The translations under genes were made by a program, and so were the position numbers. Shown in pieces: positions 1-8,450 of a stretch of 64,000 nucleotides of DNA. The notes under the pieces were generated by a model. That model was not told the origin of the DNA, made no database searches, and was given only the letters and a program-made list of their open reading frames with translations. Source of the DNA: Paraburkholderia rhynchosiae (lineage in GTDB: Bacteria; Pseudomonadota; Gammaproteobacteria; Burkholderiales; Burkholderiaceae); assembly GCF_002879865.1 (NCBI RefSeq), contig NZ_PNXY01000019.1, forward strand, positions 1 through 64,000, written 5' to 3'. Numbering within the stretch: the first letter of the stretch is position 1; each line of letters opens with the position of its first letter.

Positions 1-413
1 GCTTCGGCCTGCTGGCCGAGCCAGCGCGTGACGTTTGCGAGGCTGATCACATAGTTGCCGTGGTTCCTGAAGTTATCCGGCAGCGCCCAGTTCGGCACGC
101 TCTTCGAGCCGGTTTCGGTGAGAAAGAAGAAGCGGTCCTCGGTCACTTCAACATCCAGAGGCGCGCCTTTTTCCTTCCAGTCCGGAATCAGTTCATTCAA
201 CGCACGCGGGTCCATCACGGCACCCGAGAGAATATGCGCCCCGATCTCCGAGCCTTTTTCCAGCACGCAGACGCCAAGCTCGACGCCCTTCTCGGCCGCC
301 AGCTGCTTCAGCCGGATCGCCGCGGACAGGCCAGCCGGGCCGCCGCCGACGATCACGACGTCGTATTCCATCGACTCGCGCGGGCCGTATTGTTCTAGCA
401 ATGCTGCGGTCAT
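1..413 (-). CDS. Electron transfer flavoprotein-ubiquinone oxidoreductase (ETF-QO), N-terminal part
   Basis: The gene runs off the left edge; 137 codons of its N-terminus are visible. The protein begins MTAALLEQYGPRESMEYDV and enters a Rossmann FAD-binding strand with VVIVGGGPAGLSAA, followed by LEKGSEIGAHILSGAVMDP, which is characteristic of ETF-QO rather than of other flavoproteins. The family passes electrons from reduced ETF to ubiquinone at the inner membrane through FAD and a 4Fe-4S cluster; the cluster domain lies outside the window. Together with ETF beta/alpha at 57.8-56.1 kb it would complete the electron path from the acyl-CoA dehydrogenases. It is the last visible gene of a minus-strand group (dioxygenase, SDR, ETF-QO). 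The start at 413 is the first ATG that gives the family N-terminus. Confidence 0.88.
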   Translation of the reverse strand, partial: MTAALLEQYGPRESMEYDVVIVGGGPAGLSAAIRLKQLAAEKGVELGVCVLEKGSEIGAHILSGAVMDPRALNELIPDWKEKGAPLDVEVTEDRFFFLTETGSKSVPNWALPDNFRNHGNYVISLANVTRWLGQQAE

Positions 414-504
414 GCAAAAAGTCTCCGTACCGGTCTTGCGGATGCTTTTCTCCGCAATTAAAGATTCGACCTCGCCTTCACCAATAGCGATGTCCGCTAC
501 AACG

Positions 505-1323
505 CTATTGCTGTATCAGATCGTAAGCGCAGAGTGCTGCAACTTCCGTCACGCCGCCGTCCACCGGCAGACACGCGCCGGTAATGAAGCGCGCATCATC
601 GCTGGCGAGGAACAATGCAGCCGCCGCAACGTCCCACGCGTCCCCTTCGATGCCGAGGGGCGCGACCTTGCGGCGCCGCTCTTTTGCCGGCTCGTCCAGC
701 ATGCTCTCGACCATCGGGGTGAAGATATGTCCCGGCGCGATGGCATTGGCACGGACCCCATCGCGGCCGTATACGACGGCCAGTTCACGCGTCAACGCAA
801 TCATGCCCGCCTTCGACGACCCGTATGCGGCCGCGCCGTGACTCCGCAGACCCGCTGTCGAACTGACGTTGACCACTGCGCCATTCTTTCCTGCAACCAG
901 ATGAGGCGCCGCCGCTCGGCTCATCAAAAAGGCACTCTTGAGATTGACATCGATAATGCGATCCCATGAGGCTTCGTCGATATTCTCGAAGTGGCCTCCC
1001 GCCCCTGCCACACCGACATTGTTGACAAGGATATGCAACGCGCCATAACGCTCGACCGTAGCCGCAACGACGCGTGCGCATGCATCGCTGTCGGTGACAT
1101 CGGCAGCGCAGACGAACCCATTACCCCCGGCTTCAACGATCATCGCAAGCGTTTCGGCAGCCCGCTCCTCGTCACGATCGACCAGGCAGACCGACGCGCC
1201 TTCACGCGCGAAAAGACAAGCGATGGCCTTGCCGGTACCGACACCATTGCCTTGCGAACCCGCGCCGGTCACGATGGCGACTTTGCCAGCCAGACGCTGA
1301 TGAAAAACCTTTGGAAAAGGCAT
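505..1323 (-). CDS. SDR family NAD(P)-dependent oxidoreductase
   Basis: A 272-residue classical short-chain dehydrogenase. The cofactor motif VTGAGSQGNGVGTGKAIA lies at about residues 18-35 (a glycine-rich loop longer than usual), NNVGVAG is the NNAG-equivalent, and the catalytic Ser and YGSSK (Tyr-x-x-x-Lys) follow VNVSSTAG. The protein ends with the family's FITGACLPVDGG segment. It probably oxidises a secondary alcohol or reduces a ketone; the substrate cannot be read from the sequence. It lies 31 bases downstream of the dioxygenase gene on the same strand and 91 bases upstream of ETF-QO, so an operon is likely. The ribosome binding site before the ATG is weak. Confidence 0.85.
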   Translation of the reverse strand: MPFPKVFHQRLAGKVAIVTGAGSQGNGVGTGKAIACLFAREGASVCLVDRDEERAAETLAMIVEAGGNGFVCAADVTDSDACARVVAATVERYGALHILVNNVGVAGAGGHFENIDEASWDRIIDVNLKSAFLMSRAAAPHLVAGKNGAVVNVSSTAGLRSHGAAAYGSSKAGMIALTRELAVVYGRDGVRANAIAPGHIFTPMVESMLDEPAKERRRKVAPLGIEGDAWDVAAAALFLASDDARFITGACLPVDGGVTEVAALCAYDLIQQ

Positions 1324-1354
1324 GCTTTACCCGATGTGAGTATTCGACGAACTG

Positions 1355-2323
1355 TCAGTGTGGTGGACGCAGCACCGTTACCCGGCCATCGCGCACCGCC
1401 AGAATCACTTCATCTCCGGCGCGAAAGTGCGATGGAATCTCGTCGAGCGGCACCTTCCTGCCATCGATCCCCCGGCAGTACGTGTTTTCATCGAACACGA
1501 ACGCTCCACTGCGGCCTTGATCGCCCTGCACCGCCACCTCACGGGACGTCAGCGACGTGATGTTGCCGATAATCGGTGTGTCGCCGGACGCGGCCATTAC
1601 ACGAATGTCCATCGAAAGCCGGAAGCGGTCCGAGTAATTTGCCACGCCGGTATGTGGAGTATTCAGATGCATCATGACAACATCGCCGGGCCGATATGTC
1701 GTGCGGCGCCATGCATGCGCCGGCACTGCGCCATCAGGAATCGGAAAAAGCGGTGGTTGCGCGAGATCGTGCAAATACGGCCCCTTATGCATGCCTTCGG
1801 CGAGCACCAGCCCTCCGACGTCAGGATCGATCTCGGCCAGCGGAATCCAGCAGATAGAGAACGGAATTCCCGCGTTGTAGAAACCGTCCTGATGGACATA
1901 GTCGAAGCGGGCTCGAGCGCGATCTTGCGCCGGGGGCGTAGCGCGATACTCGACCGTGGGAATCCAGAATGGGTCGTCGGCAAGCAGGCGGCTGAAAAAA
2001 CGATGAATTGACGGCTCGGCGACGAAAGGTTTCCAGACCTTGCGCGACGCGAGCGACTCCATACGAAATGGAAAGTCTTCCAGGCTCTTGCCGTTGAATC
2101 GAGCAACGGGATCGTCCGGGGCAATCACGCCAAGTTGCGAAAGCTCGTCTAGAAATACTCTGCGCAACCGCCCGACTGCTTCGGTGTCGAGCACGTCCCG
2201 GAAGAACCAGTACCCATCGCGATCCCACGCCGCCTGCAGGGCCGCGCGATCGTCAAGAATATCGTTCGATACGTGGAGTTCCTGCATTGCCGGCAGTACG
2301 CCAGCATCCAATGTCGCGTTCAT
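1355..2323 (-). CDS. Phytanoyl-CoA dioxygenase (PhyH) family Fe(II)/2-oxoglutarate oxygenase
   Basis: A 322-residue protein starting MNATLDAGVLPAM, chosen because AAGGAGACGGT lies just before this ATG; an in-frame ATG 17 codons upstream has no such site. The HxD part of the iron triad is visible in FDYVHQDGFYN, and the distal histidine and the 2-oxoglutarate-binding arginine in MMHLNTPHTGVANYSDRFR. Members hydroxylate acyl-CoAs or diverse small molecules in the cytoplasm. The gene heads a minus-strand group with an SDR and ETF-QO, which suggests hydroxylation followed by oxidation of an acyl or ring intermediate. An inverted repeat about 90 bases upstream (2408-2440) is a candidate operator. 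Family assignment is firm, substrate unknown. Confidence 0.85.
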   Translation of the reverse strand: MNATLDAGVLPAMQELHVSNDILDDRAALQAAWDRDGYWFFRDVLDTEAVGRLRRVFLDELSQLGVIAPDDPVARFNGKSLEDFPFRMESLASRKVWKPFVAEPSIHRFFSRLLADDPFWIPTVEYRATPPAQDRARARFDYVHQDGFYNAGIPFSICWIPLAEIDPDVGGLVLAEGMHKGPYLHDLAQPPLFPIPDGAVPAHAWRRTTYRPGDVVMMHLNTPHTGVANYSDRFRLSMDIRVMAASGDTPIIGNITSLTSREVAVQGDQGRSGAFVFDENTYCRGIDGRKVPLDEIPSHFRAGDEVILAVRDGRVTVLRPPH

Positions 2324-2407
2324 ACCGTCTCCTTGCTGTTCGCCGCAGTTCGTCCGCGCGGTCGACCTTTCCACCTGTGGATTGGAGATTTAGCTTAAGC
2401 CTCGCTG

Positions 2408-2440
2408 CGCAATAATGCAACTAGTAGTTCCATTATTGCG
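2408..2440. promoter_or_regulatory. Perfect 10-bp inverted repeat upstream of the PhyH gene
   Basis: CGCAATAATG at 2408-2417 is matched by CATTATTGCG at 2431-2440 with a 13-base spacer. The arms are AT-rich and no T-run follows, so it is not a terminator for the kinase genes upstream. Its position between the kinase stop (2504) and the dioxygenase start (2323) suits an operator. ATTG/CAAT half-sites are typical of MarR-family binding, and a MarR gene lies at 4907; that link is inference. Confidence 0.5.
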
Positions 2441-2503
2441 GAAGCACTAGTGAGGCCTGTATGAACCCAAAACAGAGGACCCGAAGCGATGAGCTTCGAG
2501 ACA

Positions 2504-3592
2504 TCACTGCGCCGGCGAAACTGTCCCATGGTCGAGCATAGCCGCCCCGAAACGCGCAGCGTAGGCTGTGTTCACTGCCTCGGTCTGAAAGCGCGTCTCG
2601 TTTATGGCGAAGATAAAGTATCCATAGACCAGGTCTCGCCGGTAGTCCTCCCACGCCGCTTCGAACGCGGGTGTTTCGACACCGTTTGCCGCAAGATGAG
2701 TCAGGTAATGGGCAAGCAATTGGCGCTCCCACTTGCGCCGATCGGCAATATCGAGCGCGGAGCAGATATGGTATGAAACTTCGAGACTCCAAGGCGCACG
2801 GCTGACCTGCGCATCGAAAAAACCCGGCTTGCCATCTGCTGTTACGTACAGGTTACCGAGGTGCGTGTCACCGTGAATCAGACACACCGGCTTGCCTCGA
2901 TGCGACTCGCCAAGCTGCGTGAGTGCCGCCTCCATCCACTCACGGTCGTGAAGAAGCCGGCTGACTGCGGCTCCACGGGGTAGTTCAACATAGTGCCGCC
3001 ATACCTCAGGCACCAGATAGCGGCGCATGTAGTCGAGCGACCACCCCGAGAAACGCTCGCCAATCCAACCGTATCGCCCGTGTTCAGCGAATTCCGGACT
3101 GTCCCACGTTTGAGCGTGATAACGCGCCATTGCGGCAAGCCGCGCCGCGACATCGTCATAGCCCGCTGAACACTGTGCGTGACAAAACGTGACTCCGCTT
3201 GCTCGCAGATCCTCCATCACGACAATCGACTGCCAGCCAGAGGGATCGGTGCCCGCATAGAAGCACCGAGGCGCGTTCATGTCGATGAATGGCAACACGT
3301 CGCGATAGAAACGCATCTCGTTCTGGTACATGTCTTTCATCAACGGGCTGTGTTCTTCAAATCCCCCCTTCACGATCATCCGCGCAGGCAGACAGAACTC
3401 TTCTCCCGTACCGTTGTACTCGAGCAGAACGCGCACCTTCGTCGAGGTTCCCGACAAGACGTCCTCGCATAGTAAGCTCGTGACCTCCACGCCGGGATAG
3501 CGAAACTGAAGCGCTGCGGTCAGCCACTTCGCGGAAATTTCATCGACCGTCACCGGCAGTCTCATGTCGCTTGCAACAATTAGCGCGGACAA
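2504..3592 (-). CDS. Phosphotransferase family kinase (APH/ecdysteroid-kinase-like), copy 1
   Basis: A 362-residue kinase-fold protein. The Brenner motif HGDTHLGN gives the catalytic Asp and metal-binding Asn, and GFFDAQ provides the second metal-binding Asp, as in aminoglycoside-phosphotransferase-like enzymes. LPARMIVKGGF carries the ATP-binding lysine. The start is a TTG with AAAGGGGGG six bases upstream; an internal ATG at 3565 is a weaker alternative. It is a diverged tandem duplicate of the next gene (both have an AKWL...GVEVTSL N-terminus). Related kinases in catabolic loci (LvaA, the kinase domain of ACAD10) phosphorylate hydroxyacyl-CoAs so that the oxygen can be eliminated; a similar role is plausible. 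Antibiotic resistance is unlikely in this setting. Confidence 0.8.
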   Translation of the reverse strand: MSALIVASDMRLPVTVDEISAKWLTAALQFRYPGVEVTSLLCEDVLSGTSTKVRVLLEYNGTGEEFCLPARMIVKGGFEEHSPLMKDMYQNEMRFYRDVLPFIDMNAPRCFYAGTDPSGWQSIVVMEDLRASGVTFCHAQCSAGYDDVAARLAAMARYHAQTWDSPEFAEHGRYGWIGERFSGWSLDYMRRYLVPEVWRHYVELPRGAAVSRLLHDREWMEAALTQLGESHRGKPVCLIHGDTHLGNLYVTADGKPGFFDAQVSRAPWSLEVSYHICSALDIADRRKWERQLLAHYLTHLAANGVETPAFEAAWEDYRRDLVYGYFIFAINETRFQTEAVNTAYAARFGAAMLDHGTVSPAQ

Positions 3593-3621
3593 GGTTTGCC
3601 CCCCTTTAAAATTTTCAGTAG

Positions 3622-4728
3622 CTAGCCCATCAACTCGAACACGTCGTGATCGAGGGCCGCCATTGCAAAGCGAGATGCGACTGCGCAGTTATTGACCTCA
3701 GCCTGCCACTCAACGGGATTCACCAACCAGAAATAGAGCCCGTAAACGAGATGGCGCCGATATGCATCCCATGCTTCATCGAAAGACGGCGGTGTTGCAA
3801 CTCCATATGCGGCGAGTCGTTCGAGGTAGTGCGTAAGCAGCGAGCGTTCCCATTCTGGACGGTCGGCAATATCAAGCGCGGACACGAGAAAGTATGTGAA
3901 ATCGTGCGACCATGGTCCGCGCCGATACGATTGCCAATCGAGAAAACCGGGCGTGCCATCGCGCTCGATATACAGATTTCCCAAGTGCACATCGCCATGT
4001 AAAAACGTCATCGGTCCTAGCCGATCGAACGAACGCAGGTTCAGCAGCGCTCGCTGCATCCAGTCGCGGTCATGGAACTGCCTGGCAATCGCAGCCCCTC
4101 GCGGCAACTGGGTGTAGTGCGCGAATACATCAGCTTTGAGTTGCCCCCAGTGATAGGTGCCGGCCTCGCCGTCCGGCAACGGGTCCTGTTCGGCCAGCCA
4201 GCCAAGCTTACCGTCTGCAGCGAGAGCGGGCGCACTCCAGTATTGCGCGTGCAATCGGGCTTGTGCGTCGAGGTTTGCCGCAGCTTGCGCGTACGACAAC
4301 GTATTCTGCACACGGCAGAAGGTCACGTCCCGTTCCGCGAGATCCTCAAGAATGACAATCGATTGTCCATTCGAATGGTCGGTCGCCGAGAAATATGCGC
4401 GAGGAACCTGCACGGGCAATTCAGGCTGCACCTCGTCGAAAAAACGCGCCTCGTACTCGTAGATATACGCATTCAGATGCCGATATTCGGGGACAAAGCC
4501 GCCTTTGACAATCAGAGACCGCGGCAAGCCGGCCTCATTTCCCCGCGCATTGTATTCGGGGCGAACGCGAAGCTTCGTTGCTGTTCCGTAGATGACATCC
4601 ATCAGTTTCAGCGACGTGACTTCCACACCTTCGCAATAGGTCGCGAGTGCCTGCGACAGCCATTTCGCCGTCACCTCGCCTACTTCCACCGGCAACGGCG
4701 ACAATCTTGCTTCACATTCACGTTCCAT
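3622..4728 (-). CDS. Phosphotransferase family kinase (APH/ecdysteroid-kinase-like), copy 2
   Basis: A 368-residue paralogue of the neighbouring kinase. Key parts are LPRSLIVKGGF (ATP lysine), FLHGDVHLGNLY (catalytic loop) and GFLDWQSYRRGPW (metal-binding Asp). The start MERECEARLSP at 4728 follows AGGAAG; the open frame continues 279 bases further upstream but that part has no family similarity and crosses the divergent promoter region. Only 29 bases separate its stop from the next kinase start, so the pair is probably co-transcribed. It is divergent from the MarR gene, with a palindrome between them. A kinase acting on a hydroxylated catabolic intermediate is the likeliest role; substrate unknown. 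Confidence 0.8.
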   Translation of the reverse strand: MERECEARLSPLPVEVGEVTAKWLSQALATYCEGVEVTSLKLMDVIYGTATKLRVRPEYNARGNEAGLPRSLIVKGGFVPEYRHLNAYIYEYEARFFDEVQPELPVQVPRAYFSATDHSNGQSIVILEDLAERDVTFCRVQNTLSYAQAAANLDAQARLHAQYWSAPALAADGKLGWLAEQDPLPDGEAGTYHWGQLKADVFAHYTQLPRGAAIARQFHDRDWMQRALLNLRSFDRLGPMTFLHGDVHLGNLYIERDGTPGFLDWQSYRRGPWSHDFTYFLVSALDIADRPEWERSLLTHYLERLAAYGVATPPSFDEAWDAYRRHLVYGLYFWLVNPVEWQAEVNNCAVASRFAMAALDHDVFELMG

Positions 4729-4798
4729 TTGGCTTCCTAACTGTATTTGCCGTGGAGCGGACCGCAACGCGCGACAGCTTACAGCATTGAAAACATAT

Positions 4799-4814
4799 TG
4801 CATTGTCCAATGCA
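4799..4814. promoter_or_regulatory. Palindrome TGCATTG-TC-CAATGCA, candidate MarR operator
   Basis: Seven-base perfect arms with a two-base centre, located between the divergent kinase gene (start 4728) and the MarR gene (start 4907). ATTG...CAAT half-sites in a short divergent region beside a MarR gene fit an autoregulatory operator. The binding protein is inferred, not shown. Confidence 0.5.
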
Positions 4815-4906
4815 TTCGCGCGTAGTCATCTCGTTGAAGACCGGCGAGCCTCCCACAGACGGAACATCTCGGCGCATCGTCGCGCACCGAGCCTATCGTT
4901 GACAAC

Positions 4907-5497
4907 ATGGGGAAAACCACAAAACGAAAGACGTTGCGTTTTTCGAATGACGTGCATATAGTTGCCTTCAACGGCAGATACTTTTTTGGCAGAAATCCAG
5001 TGGACAACTCATCAGCGCTTCAGTTTGAGGCCGCTTTGCCGGACTGCGAACTCGCGCATCGGCAAGGCACGAATACCTATCGTTCAGAGGAAAGCGTCGC
5101 CTACCGGATGAACCAGGTGCGCATTCTGCTGTGCGACGCGGTAGACGCCAAACTCTCGGCCTATGGTCTATCCGCCTTGCAATGGGGCGTCCTGAAAGCG
5201 CTGTTCGACGGACGTGCCAGGACGCCGTCAGAGCTATACCGCATCCTGCTGTCCGACAGCGGAGCCATGACGCGCCAGCTCGATTTTCTTGAAAGACGTG
5301 GGTTTCTCCGCCGCGTTCGCAATGAATTGGACAGACGCAGCGTTTACCTGGTGCTGACCGATAGCGGCCGCACGACGATTTGCGAAACCGTTCCTTTGAT
5401 CGTCGAGACGAACGACCGGCAATTGCGCGGTTTCACTCAAGACGAAGTGGAAACGCTGAAGCTGTGTATGGATCGCATGATTGCCAACCTCGGCTGA
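4907..5497 (+). CDS. MarR family transcriptional regulator
   Basis: A 196-residue protein with a winged-helix MarR domain in its C-terminal two-thirds: LSALQWGVLKAL, the recognition-helix region SGAMTRQLDFLERRGFLRR, then the wing RNELDRRSVYLVLTDSGR. MarR proteins dimerise and usually repress nearby genes until a phenolic or acyl ligand binds. The first 60 or so residues have no evident family match and no good ribosome binding site precedes the ATG at 4907, so the real start may lie downstream (for example near 5108). It is divergent from the kinase pair and 72 bases upstream of the LuxC-like gene, making both its probable targets. Confidence 0.82.
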   Translation: MGKTTKRKTLRFSNDVHIVAFNGRYFFGRNPVDNSSALQFEAALPDCELAHRQGTNTYRSEESVAYRMNQVRILLCDAVDAKLSAYGLSALQWGVLKALFDGRARTPSELYRILLSDSGAMTRQLDFLERRGFLRRVRNELDRRSVYLVLTDSGRTTICETVPLIVETNDRQLRGFTQDEVETLKLCMDRMIANLG

Positions 5498-5532
5498 CTA
5501 AAGATTAGTCCCACGCGCATTCATCCGGGCGC

Positions 5533-5545
5533 GAACGTCGCGTTC
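5533..5545. promoter_or_regulatory. Short palindrome GAACG-TCG-CGTTC before the LuxC-like gene
   Basis: Five-base perfect arms with a three-base centre, 25 bases before the LuxC-like start. It resembles the GAAC-N3-GTTC sites of the right-hand regulon but has a different geometry (GAAC to GTTC spacing five, not three), so I do not count it with them. It could be an operator or a 5' leader hairpin. Confidence 0.3.
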
Positions 5546-5569
5546 TTACCGAATCGAGAAGGAATACTC

Positions 5570-7033
5570 ATGGATCATGTCGATACCCCCGTTCAGAAGG
5601 CCCCGCAATCTCTGCATGGCGGCGCTCCGGCGTATCTGCTCGTACCGCATGTCTATCGCGGGCGTACCGTCTCGGGCGCGGCTGTCACGCATATCTCGCG
5701 CGATCTTGGCACGGGATTTCGCACACCGGCGATAGAGCTGGACGATCTGATCTGGTCCCGCACGCAAGCAGGCCCCGCGTTCGACTTGCCGATTGCACAC
5801 GTTATCGACTTCCTCGTCGAGCTCGGTCCGCGTCTGCATCTGGATGCGAATCCGCTGATGCAGCAGGCGCTTGAATCGATGATCCAGGTGAGCCCGCTCG
5901 GTCGCCGCATTCTGGAAAACTGCTATCGCGACATTCCGAATCTGTTCGCGCGCAGCGTGATCGAAGACGAGTTGCGTATCAGCCTCGGCGACGCCAGTGT
6001 GATCGACGGCTGGATGCCGCGCACGTTGCGCGGACGCCCCAGCCGTCTGCGCGCGTTTCCTCCGCGCCTCGTTCACATACTCGCCGGAAATTCGCCCATG
6101 GTCGCCGCCATGACCGTGATGCGCGCCGCGCTGACCAAAGGTGTGCATCTATTGAAGCTGCCTTCCAACGACCTTTTTACCGCGACGGCGATTTTGCGCA
6201 CCATGGCCGAAATCGACCCCGCGCATCCGTTGACGCAGTCATTTTCCGCCGCTTATTGGCGCGGCGGGGACGAGAACGTCGAATCGATCCTGTATCGGCC
6301 GCAATATTTCGACAAGCTCGTGGTGTGGGGTGGCGAAAGCGCCGTGCGCCATGCAATGCGTTACGCGGGTCCCGGCCTGGAACTGGTCGCTTTCGACCCG
6401 AAGGTGTCGATCTCGCTCATTGGACGGGAAGCATTTGCGTCGGAAGAACTGCTTGGACAAGTTGCACGCGCCGGCGCGGCCGATGTGCAGTCGTTCAATC
6501 AGGACGCGTGCAATGCGAGCCGCTACCAATTCATTGAAGGCGACGAGGACGATGCCGACCGCTATTGCGAACATCTTGCGACAGCACTGAGCGAAGACTT
6601 CCGTTATGGCGATGGGCAAGGCCCCGTAGTGCCAAACGACATCCGGGAAGCCGTCGACGTGTTACGCGAAATGGAGCCGATTTATCGCGTGTTCGGTGGT
6701 TATGACGGAAAGGGCCTTGTGATCCGCTCGGACGAGCTGGTCGACTTTCATCCCATCTGCAAGACGGTGAACGTCATTCCAGTGAAGAGCCTCCATGATG
6801 CAACCCGGTTTGCAACCGTGGCCACTCAGACCGTTGGCATCTACCCTCCGCACCGCGTCGTCGAGGTTCGTGACGCGCTCGCGTGTGCCGGCGTCCAGCG
6901 CATGGTGACGCTTGGCGAATCGATTTCAGACGGCGTTGGCGGCTATCCGCATGACGGCATGTTCCCGATTCACCGCTTCATGAAGTGGATATCCGAAGAA
7001 GCGGGCGGGAATAGCTCGACGGAGACCGAATGA
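5570..7033 (+). CDS. LuxC-like acyl-CoA reductase
   Basis: A 487-residue protein of the LuxC acyl-reductase family, related to aldehyde dehydrogenases. The reactive cysteine is seen as C314 in SFNQDACNASRYQF, the acyl-thioester-forming position, and the NADPH-binding part includes HILAGNSPMVAA and LLKLPSND. LuxC reduces an activated acyl group to the aldehyde. The gene overlaps the next (LuxE-like) by ATGA, so the two are translationally coupled, as expected for a reductase-synthetase complex. No luxAB genes are present, so the role is metabolic: interconversion of a carboxylate or acyl-CoA with its aldehyde. GC content and codon use match the neighbours. Confidence 0.85.
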   Translation: MDHVDTPVQKAPQSLHGGAPAYLLVPHVYRGRTVSGAAVTHISRDLGTGFRTPAIELDDLIWSRTQAGPAFDLPIAHVIDFLVELGPRLHLDANPLMQQALESMIQVSPLGRRILENCYRDIPNLFARSVIEDELRISLGDASVIDGWMPRTLRGRPSRLRAFPPRLVHILAGNSPMVAAMTVMRAALTKGVHLLKLPSNDLFTATAILRTMAEIDPAHPLTQSFSAAYWRGGDENVESILYRPQYFDKLVVWGGESAVRHAMRYAGPGLELVAFDPKVSISLIGREAFASEELLGQVARAGAADVQSFNQDACNASRYQFIEGDEDDADRYCEHLATALSEDFRYGDGQGPVVPNDIREAVDVLREMEPIYRVFGGYDGKGLVIRSDELVDFHPICKTVNVIPVKSLHDATRFATVATQTVGIYPPHRVVEVRDALACAGVQRMVTLGESISDGVGGYPHDGMFPIHRFMKWISEEAGGNSSTETE

Positions 7034-8418
7034 TGTCGGCCCTCGACACTCTGCTGCAACTGACCGCTCATCCCGACCCCTTTCGCAACGCTCCGGACGA
7101 TCTCCACGCCATCCAATTGCAGGCGTTGCGCGAACGGTTCGCGCAGCGGCGCCGACAGATCCGTATTCTCGACAAGCGTGCAACGGATGCGGACGTAGGT
7201 GAACTTTCAAACCTTCATGATGCGGTGCCATTGCTGTTTGCAGACGCGGTCTACAAGAGCTATCCCGACGCTTTTATCGAACAGGGCAAATGGGCGCGAC
7301 TAACCGCGTGGCTGCAAACGCTGACGGCGCAAAAGATCGAAGGCCCAAACTACACCAACGTTACGAACATGGACGACTGGATCAACGAACTGCGCCGACA
7401 TGGCCATTACGTGATGAGTTCCAGTGGCACATCGGGAAAACAATCTTTCATCTATCAAAGCGGTGCCGATAGGGAACTTGCCTGGCGGCTGATGGGCCAG
7501 GGCATTCGTTGGGCGGCAAGCGCCATGCGCGATCCATCGCGCCGCGTTCCGGTGTTCCTGCTGACGCCCTCCTCCGGTTCGTATACCGGCACCGAGCGAA
7601 TGTCCAGATTCGCGGAAACAATCGCCATTCCTGGCGACATCCACTACATGTCCGACGTGCCGCAAAGCGCGGACCAGACCGCGCGCATGGCACGCATGCG
7701 CCGCGCTATTGCTGACGGTACCGCCATGCCCAGCGATATCGCCACATTCCAGCTCGAAAGTCGGGCACGCGCTGAACTCGTGCAGGCCGACTTCCGGCGC
7801 TTCATCGATCTGCTGCTGGAACGACGCCGCGAGCCGATGTTCATCATGGGCATGATGGGCATGCTGTATCAGATCGTGGCAACCGCGCGCGAACGGGGCA
7901 TACCGGATGGCGAGTTCCATCCGGACACGGTCATTAGCATCGGTGGCGGGAAAAAAGGCGCGAATCTTCCCGACGATTTCCAGGAACAGTGCGCGCGCTT
8001 CTTCAATTTCAACGCGGCCAACTTTAATGACGGCTATGGCATGGGCGAGGTATCCGGATTCTGCCCATGGTTCCACGCAGCCAACGCGTGGGCTGTTCCG
8101 CCATGGCTTGTGCCACTCGTGCTCGACGCCACTGGCGAACAGTTGCTCAATCCGCCGGGTGGCAAAGGTGTCGTCGAGGGGCGCCTCGCGATTATCGATT
8201 TGCTTGCCGATGGACGCTGGGGCGGCGTAATCAGCGGCGACAAGGTCGTGATGGAATTCGGGCACGGCATCGATGGTGTGCGCACACCTCTCATTCGCGA
8301 TGTCGTGCGCTACAAGGACTTGCCAGGGGGCGACGACAAGCTGTCGTGTGCCGGCACGATCGATGGCTATGTGCGCGGCGAGCTAGGCGACATGGTCGAA
8401 GCCAGCCGCACCGCGTGA
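7030..8418 (+). CDS. LuxE-like acyl-protein synthetase / acyl-adenylate enzyme, copy 1
   Basis: A 462-residue protein with the adenylate-forming P-loop SSSGTSGK at residues 130-137 and a C-terminal KLSCAGTIDGYV segment. LuxE activates a fatty acid with ATP and passes the acyl group to LuxC; this protein is longer than Vibrio LuxE (about 380 residues), with an extended N-terminus (SYPDAFIEQGKWARLTAWLQ). It starts inside the luxC-like stop codon. A second homologue lies at 9329 with the same domain layout and P-loop position, so the operon carries two activating subunits, perhaps for two acids or as a hetero-oligomer. Assignment to the LuxE/PaaK superfamily is firm, substrate unknown. Confidence 0.78.
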   Translation: MMSALDTLLQLTAHPDPFRNAPDDLHAIQLQALRERFAQRRRQIRILDKRATDADVGELSNLHDAVPLLFADAVYKSYPDAFIEQGKWARLTAWLQTLTAQKIEGPNYTNVTNMDDWINELRRHGHYVMSSSGTSGKQSFIYQSGADRELAWRLMGQGIRWAASAMRDPSRRVPVFLLTPSSGSYTGTERMSRFAETIAIPGDIHYMSDVPQSADQTARMARMRRAIADGTAMPSDIATFQLESRARAELVQADFRRFIDLLLERRREPMFIMGMMGMLYQIVATARERGIPDGEFHPDTVISIGGGKKGANLPDDFQEQCARFFNFNAANFNDGYGMGEVSGFCPWFHAANAWAVPPWLVPLVLDATGEQLLNPPGGKGVVEGRLAIIDLLADGRWGGVISGDKVVMEFGHGIDGVRTPLIRDVVRYKDLPGGDDKLSCAGTIDGYVRGELGDMVEASRTA

Positions 8419-8450
8419 TTTTTTTTCCTATTTCGTTAGAGAGAGTTTTG

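Noticed and set aside
4729..5007. 93-residue N-terminal extension of the second kinase
   Set aside because: It crosses the divergent promoter region and the MarR gene start, has no family similarity, and the ATG at 4728 has its own AGGAAG site.
5533..5545. Eleventh member of the TGAAC-N3-GTTCA site set
   Set aside because: GAAC and GTTC are five rather than three bases apart and it is not placed after a recognisable -10 box.
8418..8426. T8 run after the first LuxE-like gene as a terminator
   Set aside because: No convincing stem precedes it, and the following SDR gene is 32 bases away in the same operon.
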